From Echinometra lucunter (Eukaryota; Echinodermata; Echinoidea; Camarodonta; Echinometridae), in contig CM057162.1 of the NCBI GenBank assembly GCA_029962745.1, forward strand, positions 6,078,618-6,142,617: DNA of 64,000 bases, written 5' to 3'. Under the pieces are notes generated by a model that saw nothing but the letters and a program-made list of their open reading frames with translations, did no database searches and was not told the origin of the DNA. Every line of letters starts with the position of its first letter. Positions within the stretch are counted from its first letter, which is position 1. The translations under genes and the position numbers were made by a program. Below are positions 1-12,600 of this stretch, piece by piece.

Positions 1-4
1 GTAG

Positions 5-190
5 ATCACCAAACTCCGTCTTAATGACATCCCTGATGATGGGGGAGACAAGAAACTATCCTCCTCAGCATCACGTCACTTGGCAGAAGCTCTTTGTTCC
101 ATGCCTCATCTGAATGATTTAACTTTGGACAGCACTCGTCCACATGATGACTTCTTCTCAGTAATGAAAGAAAAAGCTTCGCATATCAAG
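5..190 (+). CDS. LRR exon 1 of the window (186 bp, 62 residues)
   Basis: The acceptor TAG lies at 2-4 and the donor GTATAG follows AAG at 190. The exon encodes ITKLRLNDIPDDGG through KEKASHIK and contains the ribonuclease-inhibitor LRR signature (L-x-L then HLAEALCSMPHLNDLTL). It is a phase 0-0 symmetric exon, so units can be gained or lost without shifting the frame. Residues 16-24 and 52-62 are invariant among copies, whereas residues 5, 7, 8 and 42-45 vary. The preceding intron is outside the window. Confidence 0.85.
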
Positions 191-3100
191 GTATAGTCCC
201 AGTTAATACAAAATGCATGTAAACACATTTCAACAATATCAAGTAAATAATATTCATATCATATATCCTTCTAGGTAGTTTACACATTTTAGTGTGTATC
301 TCTCACGGTATGCAGAATGAAATGATCGTCATAATTTTTTCACTCGTTTGCTGTATAGGGAAATGGATGGTCAAAGGAGGAAACCTGTCTTATTTATCCG
401 GCTTCTGATTATATCAATCTCTGTATTTTAATTGACCAAAACTAAATCTCCCACTGTATAAAATACATTTTATTTCACTCACTTCATGACTTCCGAAATA
501 TAAAATATTGGTCATCTGTCACCTAAAACAAGGCCCTTTTCCCGGTATTTGCATTTTACACATTCATATCGTTAGTGCATAAAGCTAAGAAATGCATAAT
601 AAGCAAATCTCCTACATCCGGCCAAATCGCTCCAACATGTCCAAGGGACAATGCTATAGTGCACTCATCGATCTTGATTACCCTACTTTCCTATTCCTTT
701 CAAACCCAGAATGAATATCACTGAAAAAAAAACCATGCCAACAACAAAACAAACATGCAAACCAAGCAAACAAATAACCAAAACACATTAAAGAGGTTTA
801 TATTTAAAGTATTTTGTGTGTAACTATGTCGTTGTTGTAGCTGCAAAGGTATTCCTATAGATGTCAGGAGAAGATTTCAGTGCTTAATCATTGTTACCTG
901 AGGAGATACTCCACATTTTCTGCAATTGACTCATGTCATGGAAAAAAATCTAAGTATCGTTTTCATTTTTATTGGGGGTGGGGGGGTGGGGGTGGGGGTA
1001 ATTTGTTTAACTCTTTTATTAGACTGCAACGTCTAAGTTTTTAAAGATGTGTCTAAATTGAAACTTATTCTTTCACTCTAACCATTCATTGTTAGTTACA
1101 TTAATGCTCAGTGGATGAGTAGATTTATTCAGTCTTCGATTTATTACCGTGTTGATATGTTTCTATGAATTGATTTCTTGTAGATCACCGAACTCCGTCT
1201 TAAGTACATCTGTGATGATGGTGGAGACAAGAAACTATCCTCCTCAGCATCACGTCACTTGGCAGAAGCTCTTTGTTCCATGCTTCATCTGAATGATTTA
1301 ACTTTGTACAAAGTTCGTCCACATGACGACTTCTTCTCAGTAATGAAAGAAAAAGCTTCGCATATCAAGGTATAGTTCAAGTTAATACAAAATGCATGTA
1401 AACACATTTCAACAATATCAAGTAAATAATATTCATATCATATATCCTTCTAGGTAGTTTACAAATTTTAGTGTGTATGTCACGGTATGCAGAATGAAAT
1501 GATCGTCATAATTTTTAATTCGTTTGCTGTATAGGGAAACGGATGTTCAAAAGAGGAAACCTGCCTTGTTCATCCGGATTCTGATTATACCAATCTCTGT
1601 ATTTTAAATGAACCAAACAAAATCTCGCATTGTATCCGAAATATAAAATATTGGTCATCTGTCACCAAAAACAAGGCCCTTTTCCCGGTATTTGCATTTT
1701 ACACATTGATATCGTCAGTGCATACAGCTAAGCAATGCATAATAAGAAAATCTCTTACATCCTGCCAAATCGCTCCAGCATGTCCAAGGGACAATCTTGA
1801 TTACCATACTTTCCTGTGCCTTTCAAACCCAGAATAAATATCACTGAAAAAAAAACATATCAACAACAAAACAAACATGCAAACCAAGCAAACAAAAAAC
1901 CAAAACACAGGTAAGAGGTTTGTATTTAAAGTATTTTGTGTGTAACTATGTAGTTGTTGTAGCTGTAAAGGTATTCCTATAGATGTCAGGAGAAGATTGC
2001 AATGCTTATTGTTACCTGAGGAGATACTCCACATTTTCTGCAATGGGCTCATGTTTAGGAAAAATAATATAATTATCGTTTTCTTTTTTTTCTGGGGGTG
2101 GGTTAATCTTTTTAACTCTTTTATTAACCTTTAACGTTTAAGTTTTTAAAAATGTGTCTAAATTGAAACTTATTTTTTTCACTCTACCCGTTCATTGTTA
2201 GTTGCATTAATGATCAGGGGACGGTATTTGTTAGCGTGGCTGAGTAGATTCATTCAGTCTTCGATTTATTACCGTGTTGATATGTTTCTATGAATTGATT
2301 TCTTTGTAGATTACCAAACTCAATCTTGATGTCATCCCTGATGATGGGGGAGACAAGAAACTATCCTCCTCAGCATCACGTCACTTGGCAGAAGCTCTTT
2401 GTTCCATGCCTCATCTGAAAGATTTAACTTTGTACAACACTTGTCCACATGACGACTTCTTCTCAGTAATGAAAGAAAAAGCTTCGCATATCAAGGTATA
2501 GTCCAAGTTAATACAAACTGCATGTAAACACATTTGACAATTATCAAGTAAATAATATTTATATCATATATCCTTCTAGGTAGTTTACACATTTTTAGTG
2601 TGTATCTCACGGTATGCAGAATGAAATGATCGTCATAATTTTTAACTCGTTTGCTGTATAGGAAAACGGATAGTCAAAAGAGGAAACCTGTCTTATTTAT
2701 CCGGGTTCTCATTATATCAATCTCTGTATTTTAAATGACCCAAACAAGATCTCCCACTGTATAAAATACATTTTATTTTACTCACTTTCTGACTTCCGAA
2801 ATATAAAATATTTGTCATCTGTGGCCTAAAACAAGGCCTTTTTCCCGGTATTTACATTTTACACATTTATATCGTTAGTGCATACAGCTAAGAAATGCAT
2901 AAGCAAATCCCCTACTTCCGGCCAAATCGCTCCAACATGTCCAAGGGACAATGCTATTGTGCACTCATCTATCTTGATTAACGAACTTTCCTATGCCTTT
3001 CAAACCTAGAATGAATATCACTAAAAAATGTCAACAACAAAACAAACAAGCAAACCAAGCAAACAAATAACCAAAACACATTTAAGAGTTTTATATTTAA

Positions 3101-6100
3101 AGTATTTTGTGTGTAACTATACGTAGTTGTTGTAGCTGCAAAGGTATTCATATAGATGTCAGGAGAAGATTGCAGTGCTTAATTATTGTTACCTGAGGAT
3201 ATACTCCACATTTTCTGCAATGGGCTAATGTCTTGGAAAAAATATCTTTGTATCCTTTTCTTTTATTTTTTCTGGGGGTGGGGTAATCTTTTTAGCTCTT
3301 TTATTAACCTGTAACGTTTAGGTTTTTTAAAATGTGTCTAAATTGAAACTTATTTTTTTCACTCTACCCGGTCATTGTTAGTTGCATTAATGATCTGGGG
3401 ATGGTATTTGTTAGCGTGGATGAGTAGATTCATTCAGTCTTCGATTTATTACCGTGTTGATATGTTTCTATGAATTGATTTCTTTGTAGATCACCAAACT
3501 CGATCTTGATGTCATCCCTGATGATGGGGGAGACAAGAAACTATCCTCCTCAGCATCACGTCACTTGGCAGAATCTCTTTGTTCCATGCCTCATCTGAAT
3601 GATTTAACATTGTACAATACTCGTCCACATGACGACTTCTTCTCAGTAATGAAAGAAAAAGCTTCGCATATCAAGGTATAGTCCCAGTTAATACAAAATG
3701 CATGCAAACTCATTTCACCATTATCAAGTAAATAATATTCAATCATATATCCTTCTAGGTAGTTTACACATTTTAGTGTGTATCTCACGGTATGCAGAAT
3801 GAAATGATCGTCATAATTTTTAACTCGTTTGCTGTATAGGGAAACGGATAGTCAAAAGAGGAAACCTGTCTTGTTTATCCGGCTTCTGATTATATCAGTC
3901 TCTGTATTTTAAATGAACCAAACAAAATCTCACACTGTATAAAATACATTTTATTTTACTCACTTCCTGACTTCCGAAATATAAAATATTGGTCATCTAT
4001 CACCTAAAACAAGGCCCTTTTCCCGGTATTTGCATTTTACATATTGTATGGTCAGTGCATACAGCTAAGTAATGCAAAATAAGCCAATCCCCTACATCCG
4101 GCCAAATCGCTCCAACATGTCCAAGGGACAATGCTATTGTGCACTCATCGATTTTGATTACCCTACTTTCCTATGCCTTTCAAACCCAAAATAAATATCA
4201 CTAAAAAGAAAAATGTCAACAACAAAACAAACATGCAAACCAAGCAAAAAAATAACCAAAACACATTTAAGAGGTTTATATTTAAATTATTTTGTGTGTA
4301 ACTATGTAGTTGTTGTAGCTGCAAAGGTATTCCTATAGATGTCAGGAGAAGATTGCAGTGCTTAATTATTGTTACCTGAGGAGATACTCCACATTTTCTG
4401 CAATGGGCTCATTTCTTGGAAAAAATATCTAAGTATCGTTTTCTTTTTTTTTCTGGGGGGTAGGGGTAATCTTTTTAACTCTTTTATTAACCTGTAACGT
4501 TTAAGTTTTTTAAAATGTGTTTAAATTGAAACTAATTTTTTTCACTCTCCCCGTTCATTGTTAGTTACATTAATGATCAGGGGATGGTATTTGTTAGCGT
4601 GGATGAGTAGATTCATTCAGTCTTCGATATATTACCGTGTTGATATGTTTCTATGAATTGTTTTCTTTGTAGGTCACCAAACTCTGTCTTGAGTACATTT
4701 CCGATGCTGGGGGATACAAGAAACTATCTTCCTCAGCATCACGTGACTTGGCAGAAGCTCTTTGTTCCATGCCTCATCTGAATGATTTAACATTGTATAA
4801 CACTCGTGCATATGATGACTTCTTCTCAGTAATGAAAGAAAAAGCTTCGCATATCAAGGTATAGTCCCAGTTAATACAAAATGCATGTAAACACATTTCA
4901 CCAATATCAAGTAAATAATATTCATATCATATATCCTTCTAGGTAGTTTACACCTTTTAGTGTGTATCTCACGGTATGCAGATTAATGATCGTCATAATT
5001 TTGAACTCGTTTGCTGTATAGGGAAACAAATGTTCAAAAGAGGAAACCTGTCTTGTGTATCCGGCTTCCGATTATATCAATCTCTGTATTTTAAATGAAC
5101 CAAACAAAATCTCGCACTGTATCCGAATTATAAAATATTGGTAATCTGTCACCAAAAACAAGGCCCTTTCCCCGGTATTTGCATTTTACACATTTATATC
5201 GTCAGTGCATACAGCTAAGCAATGCATAATAAACAAATCTCTTACATTCGGCCAAATCGCTCCAGCATGTCCAAGGGACAATGCTATTGTGCACTCATCG
5301 ATCTTGATGACCCTACATTCCTATGCCTTTCAAACCCAAAATAAATATCACTGAAAAAAAGAAACATGTCAGCAACAAAACAAACATGCAAACCAAGCAA
5401 ACAAATAACCAAAACACATTTAAGAGGTTTATATTTAAAGTATTTTGGGTGTAACTATAGTAGCTGCAAAGGTATTCCTATAGATGTCAGGAGAAGATTG
5501 CAGTGCTTAATTATTGTTACCTGAGGAGATACTCCACATTTTCTGCAGTGGGCTCATGTCTTGGAAAAAATATCTAAGTATCGTTTTCTTTTTTTATTCT
5601 GGGAGATGGTGGTAATCTTTTTAACTCTTTTATTAACCTGTAACGTTTAAGTTTTTAAAAATGTGTCTAAATTGAAACTTTTTTTTTCGCTCTACCTGGT
5701 CATTGTTAGTTGCATTAATGATCAGGGGATGCTATTTGTTAGGGTGGATGAGAAGATTCATTCAGTCTTCGGTATATTACCGTGTTGATATGTTTCTATG
5801 AATTGATTTCTTTGTAGGTCACCAAACTCTGTCTTGTGGGTATCCCTGATCTTGGGGGATACAAGAAACTATCCTCCTCAGCATCACGTGACTTGGCAGA
5901 AGCTCTTTGTTCCATGCCTCATCTGAATGATTTAACTTTGTACAACACTTGTCCACATGATGACTTCTTATCAGTAATGAAAGAAAAAGCTTCGCATATC
6001 AAGGTATAGTCCCAGTTAATACAAAATGCATGTAAACACATTTCACCAATATCAAGTAAATAATGTTCATATTATATATCCTTCTAGGTAGTTTACACAT

Positions 6101-9100
6101 TTTAATGTGTATCTCACGGTATGTAGATTAATGATCGTCATAATTTTGAACTCGTTTGATGTGTAGGGAAACGAATGGTCAGAAGAGGAAACCTGTCTTG
6201 TTTATCAGGCTTCTGATTATATCAATCTCTGTAATTAACCAAAGAAAATCTCATATTGTATATTGTATTGTATATTTCCTAACTTCCGAAATGTAAAATA
6301 TTGGTCATCTGCCACCTAAAACTAGGCCCCTTTCCGGCATTTGCATTCTACACGTTTATATCGTTAGTGCATACTGCTAAGAAATGCATGATAAGGCCTA
6401 CATCTGGCCAACTCGTTTCATCATGTTCATGGGACAATGCAATTGTGCACTCATCAATCTGGACAACTACCTTACTTTCCTATGCCTTTCAAACCCAGAA
6501 TAAATATTGAAAAGTTAAAGCCAACAACAAACGAACACGTAAACCATACAAACAAATAACAAAAATGCATTTAAGTTTTTTATATTTCAAGTGTTTTGTG
6601 TATAACTAAGTTGTTGTAGCTGCCAAGGTATTCCTAATAGATGTCAGGTGAAGACTGAAAGGTTTAGTTATTGTTACCAGAGGAGATACTCTACAGTTTC
6701 TTCATTGGTTTCATGTATTGGAAAAATAACATAGAATCGTTTTTATTTTCTTATATTTTTTATTCTTTTAAACTCTTATTAACCTGTAACCGTCTATGTT
6801 TTTAAAAACATGTCTATCTTGAAACTTCGTCATCTGTCTCCTGAAATTTTCCGGTATTTTTATTTTACACCTTTATTTATCGTTAGTGCATACAGCTAAT
6901 AAGCAAATCACCTACATCCGGCCAAATCGCTCCAAGGGAGAGTGCTATTGTGCACTCATAGAACTTGACAACTACCCTACTTTCCTATCCCTTTCAAACC
7001 AAGAATAAGTATTAAAAGAAAAAAAAAAAACATGTCAACAACAAAACAAACATGCAAACGAAACAAACAAATAACCAAAACACATTTGAAAGGTTTATAT
7101 TTCAAGTGTTTTGTGTGTAATTATGTAGCTGTTGTAGCTGCTGAGGTAGTCGTAATGGTGACACGACATATGCTCCGCCGACATATGCTCCGCCGACATA
7201 TGCTCCGCCAACAACTGCTCCGAAAATTCCGACAAGTACTCCACGACAATTGCTCCCTCGACAAGTACTCCGCCGACATTTGCTTCACCGAAATATGCCC
7301 CGCCGACATTTGCTCGGCTGACAATTAGTCCGCCGACATATGCTCCGAAACGACATTTGCTCCGCCGACATTTGCTCCGCTGACAATGGCTCCGCCGACA
7401 TATTCTCCGAAACGACGACATAGGCTCAGTCGACATTACTCCGCCGACATTTGCTCCACCGAATTATTTCGACAATAATGTGACAACAGTGCCTCGCCGA
7501 CAATTTCTCTGCGGAATTTATTTCGAAGGCACGACACTTGAACTGGTTTCAATTGCTCCATCAGCACCGTAAAAGGAATTGGAGAGCATACTCTCTGACG
7601 TAGCCAAGAATTTTCAACAGGGGGGGGGGGGAACAAGGCGGGCCAGGGGAAGCTGTTGGAGAGGGTTATTCCCCCTCCCACGGTAGGGAGATTTTTTTAA
7701 AATTCGTGAATGAAAAAGATATTTTCTGCACACTAAAATACCGTTTTAGGGTAAACTGATATGGAAAGTGTCAGAAAAGGGGGGGGGGGGGGGGGGAGCA
7801 AGTCGAAGATGTTGGAAGGGGTATCACCCTCCCACGGTAGAGAGATTCTTTGTAAATTCCGGCATAAATTAATCAGTTGGTCCAATAGCCGTTTAGTCTA
7901 TAACCATTTGGTCAAATAGGCATTTGGTCTACTCGTTTTTCTTTGCCAATTGGTCTAATAGTCACTTCGTCCATTATCACTTGGTCTAATTACAATTTCG
8001 TCCAATAGTCAACTGGTCCACATGCAGTTTGGTCCAATATCCTTTTGGTCTAATATCATTTGGTCCATATTTCAGTTGGTCTAACTGCAGTTGGTCTACT
8101 GTCAATTCGCCTACACCCATTTGGTGTAATGACCATTTGGCCCAAATGGCATTTGGTCTAATTATCATTTGTTCTAATATTCATTTGGTCCAATTGTCTG
8201 TTCATCTAATAACCAATTGGTCTACTAGCCCTCTACGACCGTATGCTGCTACATGTACCTTGCCTCCGCTGTCCTTCGATCTGTCTGTGCCACTTTGTTT
8301 TTCAATTAAATTAGGATTATTTGTAAATGTTGCGTTATGGAAGTGTTTTCCACCAGACGTGGAAACCCAAAATAGGATCACTAACTTAAACTTGTGGTTG
8401 AAAAGGGGAGTAGTTGTGGGATTGATATAAGAAGGGTGAATTAGAAGGGGAAAGGGCGCTATAGGAAGTGAAAGATCACTTATCAAGAGAAGAAGGGTAG
8501 GAGGCACTGTTTTCATCCTTGGAAAAGTGAGGGAGGCATTGTGCCTTCTGCTCACAGGTGAGATTATTTACGTTTTAAATGAACACATATATTTATCATA
8601 ATACTGGTAGTTGCATGACCCTGCCCGCTCTTTCAAATAATACTCCTCCACTTCTTCTTCTTCTTTTTTATGCTCTCTCTCTCTCTCTCTCTCTCTTTGA
8701 TCACTGGAAAAATCCCGCCCCTGAACGTTATGATGATTGAATTGCGAGCGAAGAGAGCAACATGAGCATCGTTAAGAATGTTTTATTGGTAGTAGTAGTA
8801 GTAGTAATAGTAGTAGTTAGTAGTACATGTAGTAGTAGTGGTGGTGATGGTAGTGGTGGTGAGGATGGTGATGGTAGCAGTTTCAGTAGCAGAAGTGGGA
8901 GTAGGAGTGGCAGAATAGTAGTTATCATTATTATTATTATTATTATTTGTAATCATTTCATAATCATTATTATGATTATCATCCTCGTCATTCTTATAAG
9001 TAGTAATATTTGTATTTGATTTATTAATTTGTTTTTATTCATAATATTTCTGATATTATAAATTATAAATTTGTAAATAATACATTTATAGATGATATTC

Positions 9101-9563
9101 ATATTTCATTCATTTATTTTTTTTTCATAATATTTCTTTAAAAGTATCATTACGATTATCAGGACCCCTCCTGGTAGTAAGAACATATTGCACATGTATT
9201 GCTTGCAGCATTAGACCAAATGGATATTGGACCAAATGGATATTAGACCAAATGATTATTAGACGAACTGACAATTGGATCAAATGGTTATTAGACCAAG
9301 CGGTTATTAGACGAAATGATCATTAGACCAAATGGCTGATGGACAAAATGATGATTAGACGAAATGATAATTGGACGAATTGATAAGTAGACCATGTGGA
9401 TATTAGACCAAACTGGAATCAGCCAAAATGGGTATTGGACCAATGAAGATTAGATGAACTGATAATTGGACTAAGTGGTAATTTGACGAAATGGATGTAG
9501 ACTGAAATGGTTATTAGACCAACTGGTTGTAGATGAAATAATACTGATCAAGTAATTTTCATG

Positions 9564-9601
<38 letters not shown>

Positions 9602-12600
9602 TACAGAGCACATAATTACCTCTATGACCTTTGACCTTGAGACCCCCCATTCTACTCGGACCATTGTCCCTTCCATATGCATACGTGAGCCAAGTTTAAG
9701 GTTGATTTATCGCAAGAAAGGAAAGCGGGGGGGGGGGGGGGGGGGGACACAGACGGACGGACGGACGGACGGACCACCCGGCACCTACCTTCGCTGGGCG
9801 GAGGCATGAACAAATATTTTACATTCTTTTCAAAACACCTTTAAGGGGCAATTTTGACATACTGCAGTATTTCTATCTCTGATTTACTATGAATACTGCG
9901 ATTATGTAGATTATTAAGAGTGACCTATAATGATAAAAGCAAACCCTCAAATTCGTCGAAAGGTGTCGATGGAGCAAACATGCATAGTCACTGGTTCAAG
10001 TGTCGTGCATGGTTTCCGAATATAATTCGGTGGAGAAATTGTCGGCGAGGCAATTGTCATAATCATGATCAATAATTGTCGCATCAGAGTAGAATTATCC
10101 TTAATTTATTGATGATTATAATTAATTCGGCGGAGCAAATGTCGTACTTTCGGACCATATGTTGGGGGAGCATATGTCGGCGGAGCAATTGTCGGCGGAG
10201 CAAATATCGGCGGAGCAGATGTTGTCGTTTGGGAGCATATGTCGCAGAGCAAATGTCGGCGGAGCATATGTCGGCGGAGCATATGTCGGCAGAGCAAATG
10301 TCGGCGGAGCATATGTCGGCAAAGCAAATGTCGGCGGAGCAAACATCGGCAGAGCACTTGTCGCGGGGCAATTGTCGCGGAGCACTTGTCGGAATTTTCG
10401 AAGCAGTTGTCGGCGGAGCATATGTAGGCGGAACATAATATATCATGGAACCGTCGTAATAGATGTCAGGAGTAGATTGAACGGTTTCATTATTCTTACC
10501 TGAGGAGTTACTCTACATGTTCATGTCTTGGACAAATATTAAAAAATCGTTTTGGTGTTTTTTTTTTTGGTAATCTTTTAAACTCTTTTATTAACCTCTA
10601 ACCGTTTAAGTTTTCAAAAAAATGTCTGAAATGTAACCTTTTTTCCACTCTACCCGTTCATTGTTTGTTACATGCGTGATCAGGGGATGGTATTTGTTAG
10701 TTAGGATGAGTAGATTCATTCAGTCTTCGATGTATTTGTGTTGATATGTTTCTGTAAATTATTGATTTCTTTGTAGATCACCAAACTCTGTCTTGAGCAT
10801 ATCCCTGATCTTAGGGGATACAATGAGCTGTCCTCCTCAGTATCACGTGACTTGGCAGAAGCTCTTTGTTTCATAATAACAATAATAATAATAACAATAT
10901 GTAACATTTATATTGCGCTTAATACAAAGTTTCTAAGCGCATGAGAAAAAAAAGAGCAAAAGAGAAAAAAGTGAAAGAACACATATAAAATACATTAACT
11001 AAGAAGAGGAATAATCTGAATGATTTAACATTGAAGCGTATTTGTCCACAATATGACTTCTGCACAACAATCGAAGAAAGGGCATCGCTTGCCAAGGTAG
11101 GCTTGTACTATGACATACAGAGCAATGAAAAATGAGTTTCATCCGTGAAGAGTCGTTTTACAGCTCTAGCTACCACGCCAGTTATGCCAGTAACTTTTCA
11201 ATTGCCATAATCTTTAAATAATTGAAATGTAATACTCTTGGATCCTATATGAAGGTAGACTTATAGAAATGATAAATTTATTTGAAAGAATTCAAAAGTC
11301 AGTGGCATAAGCTCGTGTTCTAGACAATGATTTGTTCAGTTGTAATTTAAATTTACTTAAAGCGTAGATTTTGTTACCTTTGGAATGCTTGCCCTGCAGT
11401 TGCATTTTTTCCCTCTCATAATTATGTAAATAATTTTCATCCGAATTATGAACAATACAATCGGTCTGAGTGACTTTCGTCATTATGACAGTTATGACAT
11501 TATCTGATAATTATCATGTTTATGATTTACTACGTATTTAGGAGCCTTTCCCTCAAGTGACCGAGGGACGCTTTCGGCTCAATGGAGTAACCCAACGGGA
11601 CAAACAATCATTACTGAACTCATTCAAGGAGATTCTGGGGTAAGTATTCTTTTAAAAATAATAATGGGATATAGAACAAAAGATAGGAATATTTTAATAA
11701 CATAAAAAACAAACAAACGTATACCTACTGGCATTTCTTTTAACTTTCTATCCCTATATCAATATAATTGCATTTATTCCTGTAGGCCCTGCTTTATCTT
11801 TTGGAAGCCTGCGCTAAATTGATCATGACCATGATGACTCATATTAAGCATAGCCTCATGTTTCATACTTTTTAAGGTTCCTTAATCTATCGGAAAAACA
11901 TTTTCGGCTCTACTAACATTACTTTCTAGTGGATCCCTACATTTCTATAACAGCTTATTCTGTATATACTTTTGTAGATTGACTTTGTTTTATATTTCAA
12001 ATTTGTGAACGTATTCTGTTATTGTATGAAAAATTATGTATATTTATGTGTGTTTGATTTGTTTCAAAATTTGTTAATGAAAAATGAAACTCTTGAACTC
12101 TTGACCGTGCCCAGCGTCTTTTACAGATGATTATGATGTAACATAATACTAGCATTATAGCCCAAGCAATGGGAAAATAGGTGAAAATTCCTTCGGTACC
12201 ATGGGTGTAACATGCGTATTCTCTACCAAACGCTCACAAAATAATAACTGATATAAAGGGTCACAAATTATACAGACTATGCGATTCAAAATCGATTGAA
12301 ATGAGCGATTCTAAAAGAAGTGGAACACTTAAGAGGGCAAGGTGTACTCATTATAAAAAGATAATATAATAAAGCGATAATATCAAAACAAAAAGCCTCT
12401 CCAAAGTTTGTAAAGTCAAGTTTGATCGATCATATCTCTCTTGTCAAGGCATATACTTCATGTTCTTCGCTTTGTTCAGTAAAATTAGCAAGGTGTCCTT
12501 ATTCTCTTTCCCGTTGACTATACAGGAACCAGATGGTCCGTGTATTAAATTATTGAGAGCTTGAGAATTCATTAGTCGGGGTTAAAATGATACCATTAAA

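Larger units (their letters stand above)
1..6826 (+). repeat. Tandem array of about 1.13-1.18 kb LRR exon-intron units
   Basis: Exon starts are spaced 1179, 1126, 1180, 1183 and 1145 bases apart, and the introns between them align almost base for base. Shared blocks include the CGGTATTTGCATTTTACAC stretch, the CAACAAAACAAACATGCAAA stretch and the ATGTCAGGAGAAGATTGCAG stretch. The array is a young series of tandem duplications of one exon with its intron. The introns themselves hold no further gene that I can see. Confidence 0.9.
7157..10452. mobile_element. Foldback transposon, TU-like, 3296 bp, with 15-bp arm repeats
   Basis: The element is inserted in the intron of the LRR array. It is flanked by an 8-bp direct repeat GTCGTAAT (7149-7156 and 10453-10460), and deleting it with one repeat restores the sequence seen in sister introns. 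Both ends are arms of tandem 15-bp units (GACATATGCTCCGCC on the left, its complement on the right). These are followed inward by an inverted non-repetitive domain (about 7450-7575 and 9945-10135) and by a second inverted pair of about 18-bp repeats around TTTGGTCTAATA. The centre (about 8226-9214) has no recognisable transposase. Outer tandem 15-mers, an inner unique domain and an 8-bp target duplication match published descriptions of sea urchin TU elements; membership is inferred, not searched. ORFs here are products of repeat periodicity. Confidence 0.85.

Noticed and set aside
7160..7450. CRISPR-like direct repeats
   Set aside because: Repeats are 15-bp, adjacent and degenerate, without unique spacers, and the genome is eukaryotic.
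7032..10503. Overlapping ORFs of about 60-120 codons on both strands
   Set aside because: They arise from 15-bp and 18-bp tandem repeats whose period is a multiple of three. The encoded peptides are simple periodic strings and the region is a transposon.
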